Made by a program: the position numbers and the translations under genes. Under the pieces are notes generated by a model that did not search any database, had not been told where the DNA came from, and worked only from the letters and a program-made list of their open reading frames with translations. A stretch of 64,000 nucleotides of DNA from Paenibacillus sinopodophylli (GTDB lineage Bacteria; Bacillota; Bacilli; Paenibacillales; Paenibacillaceae): the NCBI RefSeq assembly GCF_005930355.1, contig NZ_VDBO01000003.1, positions 186,001-250,000 of the forward strand, given 5' to 3'. Shown here in pieces: positions 43,753-52,707 of this stretch; the first letter of the stretch is position 1; every line of letters begins with the position of its first letter.

Positions 43753-44718
43753 TTAGCCTATAGAAGCGCTAACCGCATTTGCTGACAACTCGGTAATATA
43801 ATCGAAGAACCGGACAGGATCAACGTCGTATACAAGGCTGACTGGACGTCCACCCTCAAGCTCTACCGTACGGCCTTGGCTGGCTCCCTCCTTAATGACT
43901 GCACTGTTCACTGTTTTGATCGCTACAAGCTCTGGGTTGCCGACAACCGCTGTCGTAAGCACATCCCACAAATAATACGTCGAATTGGTTTCCATATACA
44001 CAAGCGGCGGGCAGGCAGCGTAACATTGTCCTACGAAATCAAGCCCTTCATGTTTCCGAAGTGACGCCCAACGATTGCGAACCTCCATCGTCAGCGGAAC
44101 CTTATTCGTACTCTCTAGCGCTACAAGTAGAATAGGGATACGGCTCGCCCATACACGGTGTACAGCCTCTGGGTCCCAGAAGGCGTTCCATTCAGCCGTG
44201 CCGTCATGCTCAGGCTCTTGTACATTTCCCTTCTCGTTAAACGTTCCGCCCATCCAGACGAGCTTTTCGATTTTCTCCTCAATGTCTGGTGCCTCATCCA
44301 AAGCCCGCGCAAGATCGGTGAGTGGTCCCGTAAACAACAAGGTCACCTTCTCGTCCGATTGGCGAAGCTGTTCAATGATATGCTGATGCGCGGGCTTATC
44401 GGCAACGCTGGTACGCATTGTACCCGATTCGTTCAGAATCGGAAGCGCATCTACAAAAAACGTATGCATCCGCCATTCAGCAGGAAATGGATTAACCCCG
44501 CGCGAGTTGGATCTCGCTACTTGCAGGGACTGTGTTTTTGCTGGATCGCCAAAACGGTCGATTATTTTGCGGCTGGCCTTCATTCCCGGCTCCAAATAGC
44601 CATCAGCAGGAATAACAGATACGCCGATTAGATCAATATCCTTCATTTGCAGCAGCAGAAACAGGGAGACCAGATCGTCTACACCCGCGTCATGATTGAA
44701 ATAAAGCTTTTTTCCCAT
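43753..44718 (-). CDS. Inosine/uridine-preferring nucleoside hydrolase family protein
   Basis: A 321-residue IUNH-family protein that would hydrolyse the N-glycosidic bond of nucleosides. The calcium-site motif is FNHDAGVDDLVSL: the second, third and fourth acidic positions (D10, D14, D15) are kept, but the usual first Asp is Asn (N8). LLFTGPLTDLARAL and KLVWMGGTFNEKG are family stretches, and a late Asp in YYLWDVLTTAVV matches the remaining ligand. It starts behind AGGAGG and is not in an obvious operon. Confidence 0.85.
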   Translation of the reverse strand: MGKKLYFNHDAGVDDLVSLFLLLQMKDIDLIGVSVIPADGYLEPGMKASRKIIDRFGDPAKTQSLQVARSNSRGVNPFPAEWRMHTFFVDALPILNESGTMRTSVADKPAHQHIIEQLRQSDEKVTLLFTGPLTDLARALDEAPDIEEKIEKLVWMGGTFNEKGNVQEPEHDGTAEWNAFWDPEAVHRVWASRIPILLVALESTNKVPLTMEVRNRWASLRKHEGLDFVGQCYAACPPLVYMETNSTYYLWDVLTTAVVGNPELVAIKTVNSAVIKEGASQGRTVELEGGRPVSLVYDVDPVRFFDYITELSANAVSASIG

Positions 44719-44790
44719 AGGTATTCATCCTCCTAAGTATAAAACGATATATCGTTTGTCAATCCTATATAGCGAGGAGGTGAATTGTCA

Positions 44791-44946
44791 ATGGCTAAGG
44801 ATGTATTGTGCGAAGTGAACTCATGCAAGTTCTGGGCAGCAGGTAATCACTGCGGCGCCTCTTCTATTTATGTAGTCAGCAACCGCGGCAAGCAAGCGAG
44901 CAACTCCGAAGAAACAGATTGCAAAACGTTTGAAGCAAAGATTTAA
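44791..44946 (+). CDS. DUF1540 small cysteine protein
   Basis: A 51-residue protein starting behind GGAGGTG at ideal spacing. Four cysteines (7, 12, 21, 44) in the order CEVNSC, HCGA and DCKTF match the DUF1540 family, small proteins common in spore-formers and thought to bind metal through the Cys set. It lies divergent from the nucleoside hydrolase (72-base gap) and ends before a strong hairpin terminator. Confidence 0.88.
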   Translation: MAKDVLCEVNSCKFWAAGNHCGASSIYVVSNRGKQASNSEETDCKTFEAKI

Positions 44947-44968
44947 CGCATCACCTTATCTATGAACC

Positions 44969-45032
44969 AGCGCAAGCCCTCTGAGCCGAATCACCACAAA
45001 TGCCTCGGCATGTTTCAGATGAGGCTTGCGCT
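44969..45032. terminator. Bidirectional terminator between the DUF1540 and vanY-type genes
   Basis: A long stem AGCGCAAGCC...GGCTTGCGCT with a large loop is followed by ATTTGTTTC on the plus strand. It lies between the stops of two converging genes. Confidence 0.65.
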
Positions 45033-45041
45033 ATTTGTTTC

Positions 45042-45962
45042 TTATTGCGTGACAGGAACAGCGTCATAATACTCCTCCAGCGTCTCCCCGCTATTGGCAA
45101 GTTCCGCTGCTAAATCTACACCTACGAATCGCAAGTGCCATGGTTCATATTGATAACCCGTAATTTTCTCCTTGCCCTCTGGGTAACGAACAATGAAGCC
45201 ATATTCGTCAGCGTGCTCAGCAAGCCACTTTGCTTCCTTCGTGTCCGCGAAACAATCGGCAGCCGCACATTTGCCATCACTGCCCGAAATGTCGATAGCA
45301 AGTCCCGTCTCATGCTCGCTTGTCCCTGGGAAAGCGCTGTATGTTCTCGCCTTGACCAATCCATCACGCTTGACATATCGATCAAACAGCTTTTGCTGCG
45401 TACTATGCGAGCGATAAGCAGATACTCCTGCGAGCATGACCTTGTCATCCTCGGCAGCAGAGAACAGCTTCTCGAGCGCCGTTGCCGCTTCTTGCCGCAG
45501 CTTGCGCTTTTCCACCTTCTCGGAGAATATGAATCGAACATCCGGATAAACGAGATCTGACGGGTTATATTCCTCTGGAAGCTTGCGCTGCTTGTTCACT
45601 AGCACAGCGATATCAGCCGGCTGCGCGATGACAACCAGACCATCCTCCGTCTGCTCTTCTCCTTCAGCGTTGTTCCCTTCATGACTCGGCTGGTCGCTTG
45701 GCAACTCTTCACTGCCCGATTTGGATTCATCCGTAGGAGCTGGGCTCTCCGCTTCGGCTGGAGCCTCGCTTTCGGCATTTTCTCCAGTCTCAGCATCGCT
45801 ATCGCCCGACAGCTCGCCGCCGTCTTGGGTTGTAGTTCCATCAGCAGCAGCCTGCTTAGGCGGAATCGTAGTCGACTCTTCTTTATTGAATAAAGAGTAA
45901 CCAATTACCATTGCTGCGCATACCATAACGAACAGCAACAGCCTTCTTCTTCTTTTTTTCAT
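45042..45962 (-). CDS. VanY-type D-alanyl-D-alanine carboxypeptidase
   Basis: A 306-residue protein with an N-terminal basic stretch plus one membrane anchor (~8-24). A ~90-residue acidic Ser/Glu/Pro linker follows, then an M15B domain (~130-300). Zinc and catalytic motifs are present: SAYRSHSTQQ, PGTSEHETGLAIDISG (His, Asp) and YEPWHLRFVG (Glu, His). It trims the terminal D-Ala from peptidoglycan stem peptides outside the membrane. Two ATGs lie side by side, and the second (45962) fits the GGAGG spacing better. Confidence 0.9.
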   Translation of the reverse strand: MKKRRRRLLLFVMVCAAMVIGYSLFNKEESTTIPPKQAAADGTTTQDGGELSGDSDAETGENAESEAPAEAESPAPTDESKSGSEELPSDQPSHEGNNAEGEEQTEDGLVVIAQPADIAVLVNKQRKLPEEYNPSDLVYPDVRFIFSEKVEKRKLRQEAATALEKLFSAAEDDKVMLAGVSAYRSHSTQQKLFDRYVKRDGLVKARTYSAFPGTSEHETGLAIDISGSDGKCAAADCFADTKEAKWLAEHADEYGFIVRYPEGKEKITGYQYEPWHLRFVGVDLAAELANSGETLEEYYDAVPVTQ

Positions 45963-46177
45963 CATTTGCCTCCAAAAAATATTTTTACATATATTTCATG
46001 TTTTTATTCATCTACTCCTTGTTTGTCCACTCTCATTGTATTAATAGACTACTAAAACTGTTGCAATGTTTCAATCTGCTAGCATGAAAATACTGCATCC
46101 AAAAAAATAAACAAAAAAGGTTCATTATTTCTTATCTTGCTAATATTTTGCTTGGGCATAGAGGAGCCTTTTGCCTT

Positions 46178-46207
46178 TTGACATTAGGGTGTCATAAGGA
46201 GCATAAT
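46178..46207 (+). promoter_or_regulatory. Promoter of the LtaS-type gene
   Basis: TTGACA at 46178-46183 and CATAAT at 46202-46207 are separated by 18 bases, ~95 bases before the ATG. Confidence 0.6.
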
Positions 46208-46251
46208 GGATAAGAATTTACCGAACGCATATATATTATTATAAGCGGGCT

Positions 46252-46279
46252 GGCTGCCTCTGAGAGACGGCCTGTTTTT
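46252..46279 (+). terminator. Leader hairpin before the LtaS-type gene (possible attenuator)
   Basis: A GGCTGCCTC/GAGACGGCC stem (one mismatch, TGA loop region) is followed by TGTTTTTG, 22 bases before the start codon. Confidence 0.4.
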
Positions 46280-46301
46280 GCTGTGAAAGGTAGGCGGTTA
46301 T

Positions 46302-48170
46302 ATGACATTCCTTACTCCCAAGCGTTTATTAAGCACGCGTCCCATTCTTTTCTTTTCCTTGATTATGCTGCTCAAAAGTTATTTGGCATGGATGGTTATT
46401 TTCGATAATGGACCCTCATGGACAACGATTCTAAAAGAAATCCCATTTGTGCTCGTGGTGTACTGCCTCATAGAATGGTTCGCATCCAAACGCAAGCTCG
46501 TCTATTATTTGATTGCCAATCTATTAATGACCCTTATTCTATTTGCCGTCATTATGTATTACAAGTATTACGGAGTCATTGTTACCTATTTGGCGCTGGA
46601 GCAGGTTAATCAGGTTACGGCTGTCAAAAACAGCGTATTTTCGTTGATGGATCCTTACTATCTGCTTATTTTTATTGATATCATTGTTATGGGCATCATG
46701 TTGTTTCGCTCCAAAGGTAAAGGTGGGGGTAATGGGAATAACAAAGGTCCGCGCAAGGAGAATAAACGGCTTATTGTCGCTCTGTTCAGCATCTCGATTG
46801 CGCTTTGCCTATTCAATATCCTGCCAAACCGCGCAAGCATGAACGAGATTGTCAAAGCCGAGCAAATGGGTATTCTCAACTATGAGGCCTATATGATTTT
46901 CTCTAATAAAGATATTGATTTCGTTGATCCGAACCATATCACGCAAGAAAAGATTGATACAGTCAAAAAAGTAGAACAGCCCGCCGCTCCGCAGCTTTGG
47001 AAAACAGCGACAGGCAAAAACGTCATCATACTCCAAATGGAGTCGTTCCAAAACTTCCTCGTCAATCTCAAGATCGATGGACAGGAAATTACGCCTAACA
47101 TTAATAAGCTCGTAAACGAAAACTATTATTTCAAGCATTTCTACCAGCAGGTCGGTCAAGGCAATACATCCGATGCTGAATTCGTCGTGAATACTTCCTT
47201 CTATATTCCGCCACGCGGCGCGGCTACGATGATTTATGCCGACAAAGAGCTTCCAAGCTTGCCGAAAATGCTGAAAGAAAACGGCTATGATACAGCCACC
47301 TTCCATACGAATGTCGTGGAGTTCTGGAATCGCGGCGAGCTCTACAAAGCACTCGGTTTCGACCGTTATTACGATGCTAAGTTTTTCGGTACGGAGGATA
47401 CGGTATTCTTCGGTGCCTCTGATGAGCAGCTGTACAAGAAAACAGCAGAAGAGCTTGATCGTATGAGTCAGAATGGCAAACCATTCTACTCGCATGTCAT
47501 CTCGATGACGGCGCATCATCCGTTTACAATTCCTGCTGACAAATACAAAATGACGCTGCCTGAACGTTACGAGAATACGTTCGTCGGCGATTATATCCGT
47601 GCTCAGAACTATGCCGACTATGCGCTTGGCGAGTTTATCGCAGATCTGAAGGCACGCGGTATTTGGGATGACAGCCTCGTATTGCTTTATGGCGATCATC
47701 TCGGTCTTCCTGTCTACTCGCTCGACAAGGATGACAAAGAGCTTATGGCAGAAATTTACGGTCACGAATACGGCTACACCGATATGATCAACATTCCGCT
47801 TGTAGTGGCTTCTACAGGAGTTACAGAAGGAAAAGTGTTCGATCAGCTAGGCGGCCAAGTCGATATCCTGCCAACTATCGCGAACATGCTGGGCATTTCG
47901 CTGGATAACCACATTCATTTCGGCCAAGATCTGCTTAACCAATCGTACAATGTGCTTCCTCAGCGTTATTATCTCCCATCCGGCTCATTCTTAAGCAGCA
48001 AAGAGCTGTTCATGTCGGGCAGTGGGTTCGAGGATGGCAAACACTATTCCTTAGCCGGCAACGGGGACACGGAGCAAGAAGCTACAGAGGATGAATACCA
48101 GCGCGCGCTGGAGCTGCTCAATCTATCGGATAGCTACGTCAGCCAGTTGCCAAGCTGGAAGACTAAATAA
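46302..48170 (+). CDS. LTA-synthase-family sulfatase-fold enzyme
   Basis: A 622-residue polytopic protein with five N-terminal helices (to ~residue 170) and an extracellular sulfatase domain (~240-560). The catalytic set of LtaS enzymes is visible: LQMESFQNF (metal Glu), GNTSDAEF (nucleophile Thr), FHTNVVEFWNR and LYGDHLG (Asp-His). It would transfer glycerol-phosphate from phosphatidylglycerol during lipoteichoic acid synthesis or priming. LtaS, YfnI, YqgS and YvgJ types are not separable here. It starts with AAAGGTAGG upstream. Confidence 0.9.
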   Translation: MTFLTPKRLLSTRPILFFSLIMLLKSYLAWMVIFDNGPSWTTILKEIPFVLVVYCLIEWFASKRKLVYYLIANLLMTLILFAVIMYYKYYGVIVTYLALEQVNQVTAVKNSVFSLMDPYYLLIFIDIIVMGIMLFRSKGKGGGNGNNKGPRKENKRLIVALFSISIALCLFNILPNRASMNEIVKAEQMGILNYEAYMIFSNKDIDFVDPNHITQEKIDTVKKVEQPAAPQLWKTATGKNVIILQMESFQNFLVNLKIDGQEITPNINKLVNENYYFKHFYQQVGQGNTSDAEFVVNTSFYIPPRGAATMIYADKELPSLPKMLKENGYDTATFHTNVVEFWNRGELYKALGFDRYYDAKFFGTEDTVFFGASDEQLYKKTAEELDRMSQNGKPFYSHVISMTAHHPFTIPADKYKMTLPERYENTFVGDYIRAQNYADYALGEFIADLKARGIWDDSLVLLYGDHLGLPVYSLDKDDKELMAEIYGHEYGYTDMINIPLVVASTGVTEGKVFDQLGGQVDILPTIANMLGISLDNHIHFGQDLLNQSYNVLPQRYYLPSGSFLSSKELFMSGSGFEDGKHYSLAGNGDTEQEATEDEYQRALELLNLSDSYVSQLPSWKTK

Positions 48171-48177
48171 AAATACG

Positions 48178-48224
48178 AAAAGACTCACCTTGAAGCGCAG
48201 CACGCGGCTTCAAGGTGAGTCTTT
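48178..48224. terminator. Bidirectional terminator between the LtaS-type gene and bcp
   Basis: An AAAAGACTCACCTTGAAGC stem pairs perfectly with GCTTCAAGGTGAGTCTTTT around a 10-base loop. It converges on both flanking genes. Confidence 0.85.
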
Positions 48225-48267
48225 TGCTATATTTTCGCAATACATTATAAATAGGCGGTTGGATAGT

Positions 48268-48738
48268 CTAGCTGTTCTTAACAGCCTCGAGCACTTCATT
48301 CACATGCCCTTCTACACGTACACTTCGCCATTCGTTAACTAGCTTGCCGTGCTCGTCCAGCAGGAAGGTCGAGCGTTCGATGCCCATAAACTCCTCACCG
48401 TTCCAGCTCCGCAGCTTCCATACGCCAAACAGCTCCGAAACGGTATGTTCTGTATCCGATAGCAATAGGAATGGCAGATCATGCTTATCCACAAACTGCT
48501 CATGAGATGCCAAATCATCAGGACTGATGCCGATTACCTCCGCATTGTTCGAACCAAATTGTCCGTTGAAATCACGGAAATCACAGGACTCTGTCGTGCA
48601 GCCCGGCGTCATATCGCGTGGATAAAAATAAATAACGAGCTTCTTTCCTGCGTAATCAGCAAGCTCTACATCCTTGCCATTCGATGCTTGCAACTTGAAA
48701 TTCGGAACCTGGTCTCCAACCTTCAATAATTCACCCAT
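48268..48738 (-). CDS. bcp: Thioredoxin-dependent peroxiredoxin (Bcp/PrxQ)
   Basis: A 156-residue PrxQ. FYPRDMTPGCTTESC carries the peroxidatic Cys, with the resolving Cys five residues on, as in Bcp. GISPDDLASHEQFVDKH and FLLDEHGKLV are further family stretches. It reduces hydroperoxides with thioredoxin in the cytoplasm. It is third in an operon with the asparaginase and VOC genes, with a GAGGAG site. Confidence 0.92.
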   Translation of the reverse strand: MGELLKVGDQVPNFKLQASNGKDVELADYAGKKLVIYFYPRDMTPGCTTESCDFRDFNGQFGSNNAEVIGISPDDLASHEQFVDKHDLPFLLLSDTEHTVSELFGVWKLRSWNGEEFMGIERSTFLLDEHGKLVNEWRSVRVEGHVNEVLEAVKNS

Positions 48739-48753
48739 AGCTGCGCACTCTCC

Positions 48754-49434
48754 TCAATCTATATTTTCAATCGTCACGCCATGCTCACCTTCACTCAGAT
48801 ACAAATCTCCTACTCCATGTACCGTTACACGCACAGGGAAGCATTCTGCGGACTTAGCCGTGAAATGCCAGCGTCTGCCCGTTTCCACCACCATCAGCAA
48901 GCCGTTGTCGTCCCCCACAGGGTTAAAGCTTTCATTGCGTGTCTTGTACGTAAGTAAACCAAGCTCAGCTAGACGCTCAACAGCTGCTGGAACTTGTGCT
49001 GTCGGCACACCGATCTCACTAATGCAAAGGATATCCCGCTTCGGATCGAAAGGGTGGCTCACTGCATTATTCATCGTGTGCCGTGCAATCAGCTCCAGAA
49101 TATTACCCGCGGGATCTTCGAAATAAACCGAATGCGAGTTCCAAGCCTCACTATACGAAATATCCTGTCCCGCTTCTGTGCCAAGCTGCGTCAAAGCTTC
49201 AATCCATCGTTTTGCTTCAGGCAGCTTATTCTCTGGAATCGTAAAGGCAAAATGATAATAATGCTCCACGGCCGGCAGCTGTTCCAATTCCCTGAAGGTC
49301 AGTTCACTCCAGCCAGCTTGAACGGTGAAGCCCTCTGCCCCGGAACGAATCACGGGAAGACCCAGTACATCCTTATAAAAAGGCAGTAGCGCACTCACGC
49401 TCGCTGTATGCAGCAATAACTTCTCTATGATCAT
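48754..49434 (-). CDS. VOC-superfamily (glyoxalase/dioxygenase-like) protein
   Basis: A 226-residue two-module VOC protein. The first module starts IEKLLLHTASVSALLPFYKDVLGLPVI and contains HYHFAFTIPENKL and SVYFEDPAGNILELIARH (metal Glu). The second module is shorter and diverged. The ATG at 49434 begins one base after the asparaginase stop. The frame is open far upstream but only by overlap. The reaction is unknown; a metal-dependent isomerase, lyase or antibiotic-binding role is typical of the superfamily. Confidence 0.82.
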   Translation of the reverse strand: MIIEKLLLHTASVSALLPFYKDVLGLPVIRSGAEGFTVQAGWSELTFRELEQLPAVEHYYHFAFTIPENKLPEAKRWIEALTQLGTEAGQDISYSEAWNSHSVYFEDPAGNILELIARHTMNNAVSHPFDPKRDILCISEIGVPTAQVPAAVERLAELGLLTYKTRNESFNPVGDDNGLLMVVETGRRWHFTAKSAECFPVRVTVHGVGDLYLSEGEHGVTIENID

Positions 49435-49435
49435 T

Positions 49436-50494
49436 CTACACCTCATTATGCTCGTAATACAAAATACTTTCCGTTGCAAAGGCTCGTGCCTCTGCAGCAT
49501 CCTCATAGAGACCATAAGCCAGCATAAGCTTCGTCAAAGCTGCTTCCACAGAAAGCTTCTCGATCACGATCGCACCCGCTTCAATGAGTCTAAGTGAGGA
49601 AGAGTAAAGTGAATCCGAGCGGTCTTTAATCGGACATATGTACACATCAATACCTTGAGCGCGGCATGCTTTGATAAAACGCGGAAGCGAATATGGGCCT
49701 TCTTCCATCGCACATGCTGTTCCCGAATGATGAAGATCATGGAGCACCGCTTTCGGTTGATTGCTGCTGAAGTCGTAATAATCATAATTAAGACCTGGAT
49801 AAGGCTTGATATAGACAATACTCGTCTCCAGTCGAAGCGATCCCTCATCCCAAATCCAAGTCGATTTAGACGATGACCGGAGCGACTCCGGCTTCGGATT
49901 GCGCTCATGCGGATACCACTCGAAGCGGCTGTCCACGATGGTGCCATAAGGTATGCCGTATGGGCTTCCGAACTGATCCGTAAAGGATGCACATTGCGTG
50001 ATTCGTGTTCCGAGGTACACAAGCGCTTTCCCTGTATCATTCTCATATAACGCGAATACGCCTGGTAACTGCTCCTGTGCGGCGAACGCAATGGCGTTCG
50101 CGAAATTACGCCGACCATTGCTCCGTTCATCCGCTAGTGGATAATTACTTGCGGTAAGGATGAGCGGTATCGAAATACCCGCAAATAAATAACCCATCAT
50201 CGCAGCGCTATAAGCCAGCGTATCTGAACCATGCGTAATTATAAGACCGCTATACAAGGTTAAATCCAAACGACGAATCGCTGCAGCGAGCGTGATCCAA
50301 TCGTTTGTCGTCATATTCTCGCTTAAAATATTCAACGGCTGAATCGCATGCAGCTGAACATCATTGCGCTGATGCTCGCCATTGTTGTAATCGTCGATGA
50401 GCGAATACGAGCCTGCTCCATCAACATCAATGCCGGAGCCTTGTTTTTTACTGCCAATGGTGCCGCCAGTAAATACAACTAACAATTGTTTCAA
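49436..50494 (-). CDS. Type I L-asparaginase
   Basis: A 352-residue asparaginase/glutaminase-fold enzyme. Both threonine motifs are present: VVFTGGTIGSK at the N-terminus and GLIITHGSDTLAYSAAMMGY at ~80-100. TASNYPLADERSNGRRNF follows. The start is a TTG with AAGGAGG seven bases upstream. No signal peptide is visible, so it is a cytoplasmic asparagine hydrolase. It leads a three-gene operon with the VOC and Bcp genes. Confidence 0.9.
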   Translation of the reverse strand: MKQLLVVFTGGTIGSKKQGSGIDVDGAGSYSLIDDYNNGEHQRNDVQLHAIQPLNILSENMTTNDWITLAAAIRRLDLTLYSGLIITHGSDTLAYSAAMMGYLFAGISIPLILTASNYPLADERSNGRRNFANAIAFAAQEQLPGVFALYENDTGKALVYLGTRITQCASFTDQFGSPYGIPYGTIVDSRFEWYPHERNPKPESLRSSSKSTWIWDEGSLRLETSIVYIKPYPGLNYDYYDFSSNQPKAVLHDLHHSGTACAMEEGPYSLPRFIKACRAQGIDVYICPIKDRSDSLYSSSLRLIEAGAIVIEKLSVEAALTKLMLAYGLYEDAAEARAFATESILYYEHNEV

Positions 50495-50640
50495 TGTTGT
50501 TCCTCCTTGCTGACCTGCCTCTGTTACCTAGCCCCATGTCATGATGGATTTGGATTGCCTTTATCGTATATGCGCTCATGCATTCCGGTCAAGACGGACC
50601 GCCATTCTTTAGATTTTATAGGTTTCCCCGTCATCCGTCC

Positions 50641-50664
50641 TTCATACGATCTTTCCTATACGTC
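50641..50664. repeat. Dispersed palindromic repeat, copy E (right arm only)
   Basis: TCATACGATCTTTCCTATACG, followed by TCAAAAAAGC, matches the right arm and flank of copy D exactly over its last ~21 bases. The left arm is degenerate. It lies right after the T6 run of the terminator at 50665-50689. Confidence 0.6.
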
Positions 50665-50689
50665 AAAAAAGCCGCAAGGTATGTGCAGC
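50665..50689 (-). terminator. Terminator of the sugar-binding lipoprotein gene
   Basis: On the minus strand GCTGCA/TGCGGC (one G-U) with a seven-base loop is followed by T6, 36 bases past the stop. Confidence 0.6.
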
Positions 50690-50724
50690 CATAAGCGCCT
50701 GCCTAACCCGCAGCTCCTAACTCA

Positions 50725-52053
50725 TTAATCACTCAGTTGCTTCCTTTGCTCCATCCAAAAGGCATCAAACTGATCCAACAGCCCATCGGTTGATAGGCTC
50801 TCCTGCAAATATTTGCGTCCTAGGACCGTACCCATATTCAAGTATTCGCTATACCCAGCATAATGACTCGGCCGCTTTACGCCTTGGAAGTGTAACGGAT
50901 CATTAGCCATTAACGTATATGGAGCATATGGTCCTATGGAAAATTTCTCTTCAGACAGCGGCTTATTATAGATGGAGATAACACCCGCTGCATCAGCAAA
51001 GCTTCGATTGTTATCAAGCGTGGATAAATACGAAATAAATGTCCACGCTTCTTCTGGATGCTCCGACTGCTTCGCAATGCCCCAGCCTGCCGCCCCGACA
51101 ATGTAGTGGGAGACACCTTCCGGACCAGCCGGCAGGGGCGCTGTCGCCCACTGGCTATCCTTCAGCTTGTCTTTTATCAACGGAATAACATCTGAATCCT
51201 GTATGAGCATACCCGCTTTGCCTGACACAAATGCCTCTACCTGCTCGTTAAAACCCCAATCAATGGAGGAGGGATGAGAGGTCTCTACGTATATCTTACG
51301 GTAGAGCTCAAGCGCTTCACGGGCGTGCTCCCCTTTGAATATCGTCGTTCCATCGACGTTAAACATCGATTCAGCCACGCTTACATTGCTCCCGTTATAG
51401 TCCTGTATAATCGAGGTCAGAGTGCTCGCAGCCCCTCTTCCCCCGCGAAAAGCATATCCGTACTGACCAATCTCTGGCCTCGTGAGTTGTTTTCCGACAA
51501 AAAACAACCCCGCCCACGTTTCCGGAACCTGAAGCGCCTTTGCGTCGAACAAATCCTTGCGGTAGTAAAGCTGCACTTGATAAAGGCCATATGGAATATA
51601 GTAGGTTATATTCCCAATGTCCCTTGCCATTAGCCGAGCATTATCGCTTAACAGCGTAAAATCGTTCCACTCTTCAACGTAATTGTCCAAGTTAACGAGA
51701 AAATCTCTTGATGCATAATCATGTGCTGTAATATCGCGAACCTCAACGATATCCACCTCCTCGCGTTTGTCCAGCATTGATAGAATTGTATCATCCGCTG
51801 TTTCGTAAGGCGGAAATAGGAGTTGAATTCCGATAGTAGGATGTTCCTTCTCGAACTGCTCGATCAATCGCTGAAGCTCTAACGTCCGCTTAGGGCTCAT
51901 CAAACTTTGGGCAACCTTTAAGATCACTTTGTCAGCAACAGGCTGTACAGAAACTTGAGGCTGATTGCTGGCATGCGTGCAGCCGCTTATCATAGACATC
52001 ATTAACATTAATGAGAGCGGGTACAGTGCTCTGCTCAACAAATAGAGCTTCAT
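50725..52053 (-). CDS. Family 1 extracellular solute-binding lipoprotein (orphan)
   Basis: A 442-residue protein with a lipoprotein signal (hydrophobic ~5-20, lipobox MISGC). The mature part is of the carbohydrate-binding type: LQRLIEQFEKEHPTIGIQLL, FWMEQRK at the end, and AFVSGKAGMLIQDSDVI in the middle. The frame extends 22 codons upstream, but the ATG at 52053 has GGGGGG at five bases. No ABC permease or ATPase gene is adjacent, so it must share components encoded elsewhere or act in sensing. Confidence 0.85.
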   Translation of the reverse strand: MKLYLLSRALYPLSLMLMMSMISGCTHASNQPQVSVQPVADKVILKVAQSLMSPKRTLELQRLIEQFEKEHPTIGIQLLFPPYETADDTILSMLDKREEVDIVEVRDITAHDYASRDFLVNLDNYVEEWNDFTLLSDNARLMARDIGNITYYIPYGLYQVQLYYRKDLFDAKALQVPETWAGLFFVGKQLTRPEIGQYGYAFRGGRGAASTLTSIIQDYNGSNVSVAESMFNVDGTTIFKGEHAREALELYRKIYVETSHPSSIDWGFNEQVEAFVSGKAGMLIQDSDVIPLIKDKLKDSQWATAPLPAGPEGVSHYIVGAAGWGIAKQSEHPEEAWTFISYLSTLDNNRSFADAAGVISIYNKPLSEEKFSIGPYAPYTLMANDPLHFQGVKRPSHYAGYSEYLNMGTVLGRKYLQESLSTDGLLDQFDAFWMEQRKQLSD

Positions 52054-52152
52054 CATATCCCCCCGATTCAAGTAATGGTTGTTAACCGTTACTTTATATA
52101 TCGGCTTCAAGCTTCCCAAACAATACAGTTCCAGCCTAGTTTTTTTTGCGGA

Positions 52153-52707
52153 TTATGCGGCTACACCCCGTACCGGCTTGCGAATAAGTCCCCTTCCCCC
52201 CAGCAGCAGCAGCGTAGTCATTAACGTCAAACCGTACATCCATTTCACGAGAGGCGCTTGCGAATCTGTTCCTGCGAGAAATCCATGAGCCATCGCGAGT
52301 ACAAAAATAGGATAAGCCAGCAAATGAATGGTCAGCCAAACCCCCTTCGACAGCTTCGTCCGGAAATCAGAAGTAAGCAACAGCAGCAGCATGCCGTAGA
52401 GAGACAGCGTGCCTATCCCATAAATAACCGGATGCTCATGTGCCGTAAAAGGAATGAGCAGCTCCAACCAAGTAAATGGAGTATACGTATCTATGATAAG
52501 CACCGCTGCATGCAGCAAGGCGAGCAGCGCGCCGCTATTCGTCAAACGCATATGATATTTATACACCGCCTGCTTTCTTTTACCCTTAACGAACGGATAG
52601 CTATATAGAATGCCCAACGCCATTCCTCCGAACAAGAGCAAATACGCCGCAATTCCGAATATGCGGGTGAGCTGCCATGTAGGCAGATTAATCAGCCAGT
52701 CCGTCAT
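52153..52707 (-). CDS. Ferric-reductase-like heme membrane protein
   Basis: A 184-residue protein with about six hydrophobic segments. Paired histidines suit b-heme binding: KYHMRLTN, LLALLHAAVL, and IHLLAYPIFVLAMAHG with 13 residues between His. This is the ferric-reductase-like transmembrane domain (MsrQ/YedZ-like) without a flavin/NAD domain. Its start overlaps apbE (ATGA). With ApbE it could pass electrons across the membrane to iron(III) or an exported flavoprotein. Confidence 0.8.
   Translation of the reverse strand: MTDWLINLPTWQLTRIFGIAAYLLLFGGMALGILYSYPFVKGKRKQAVYKYHMRLTNSGALLALLHAAVLIIDTYTPFTWLELLIPFTAHEHPVIYGIGTLSLYGMLLLLLTSDFRTKLSKGVWLTIHLLAYPIFVLAMAHGFLAGTDSQAPLVKWMYGLTLMTTLLLLGGRGLIRKPVRGVAA

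Larger units (their letters stand above)
45966..46301. other. 336-base divergent gap upstream of the LtaS-type gene
   Basis: AT-rich. It holds a plus-strand promoter (46178-46207) and a leader hairpin with T5 (46252-46279) before the LtaS-type gene. No gene was seen. Confidence 0.55.

Noticed and set aside
46809..47765. A 318-codon minus-strand frame
   Set aside because: Antisense to the LtaS-type gene, whose catalytic motifs are clear.
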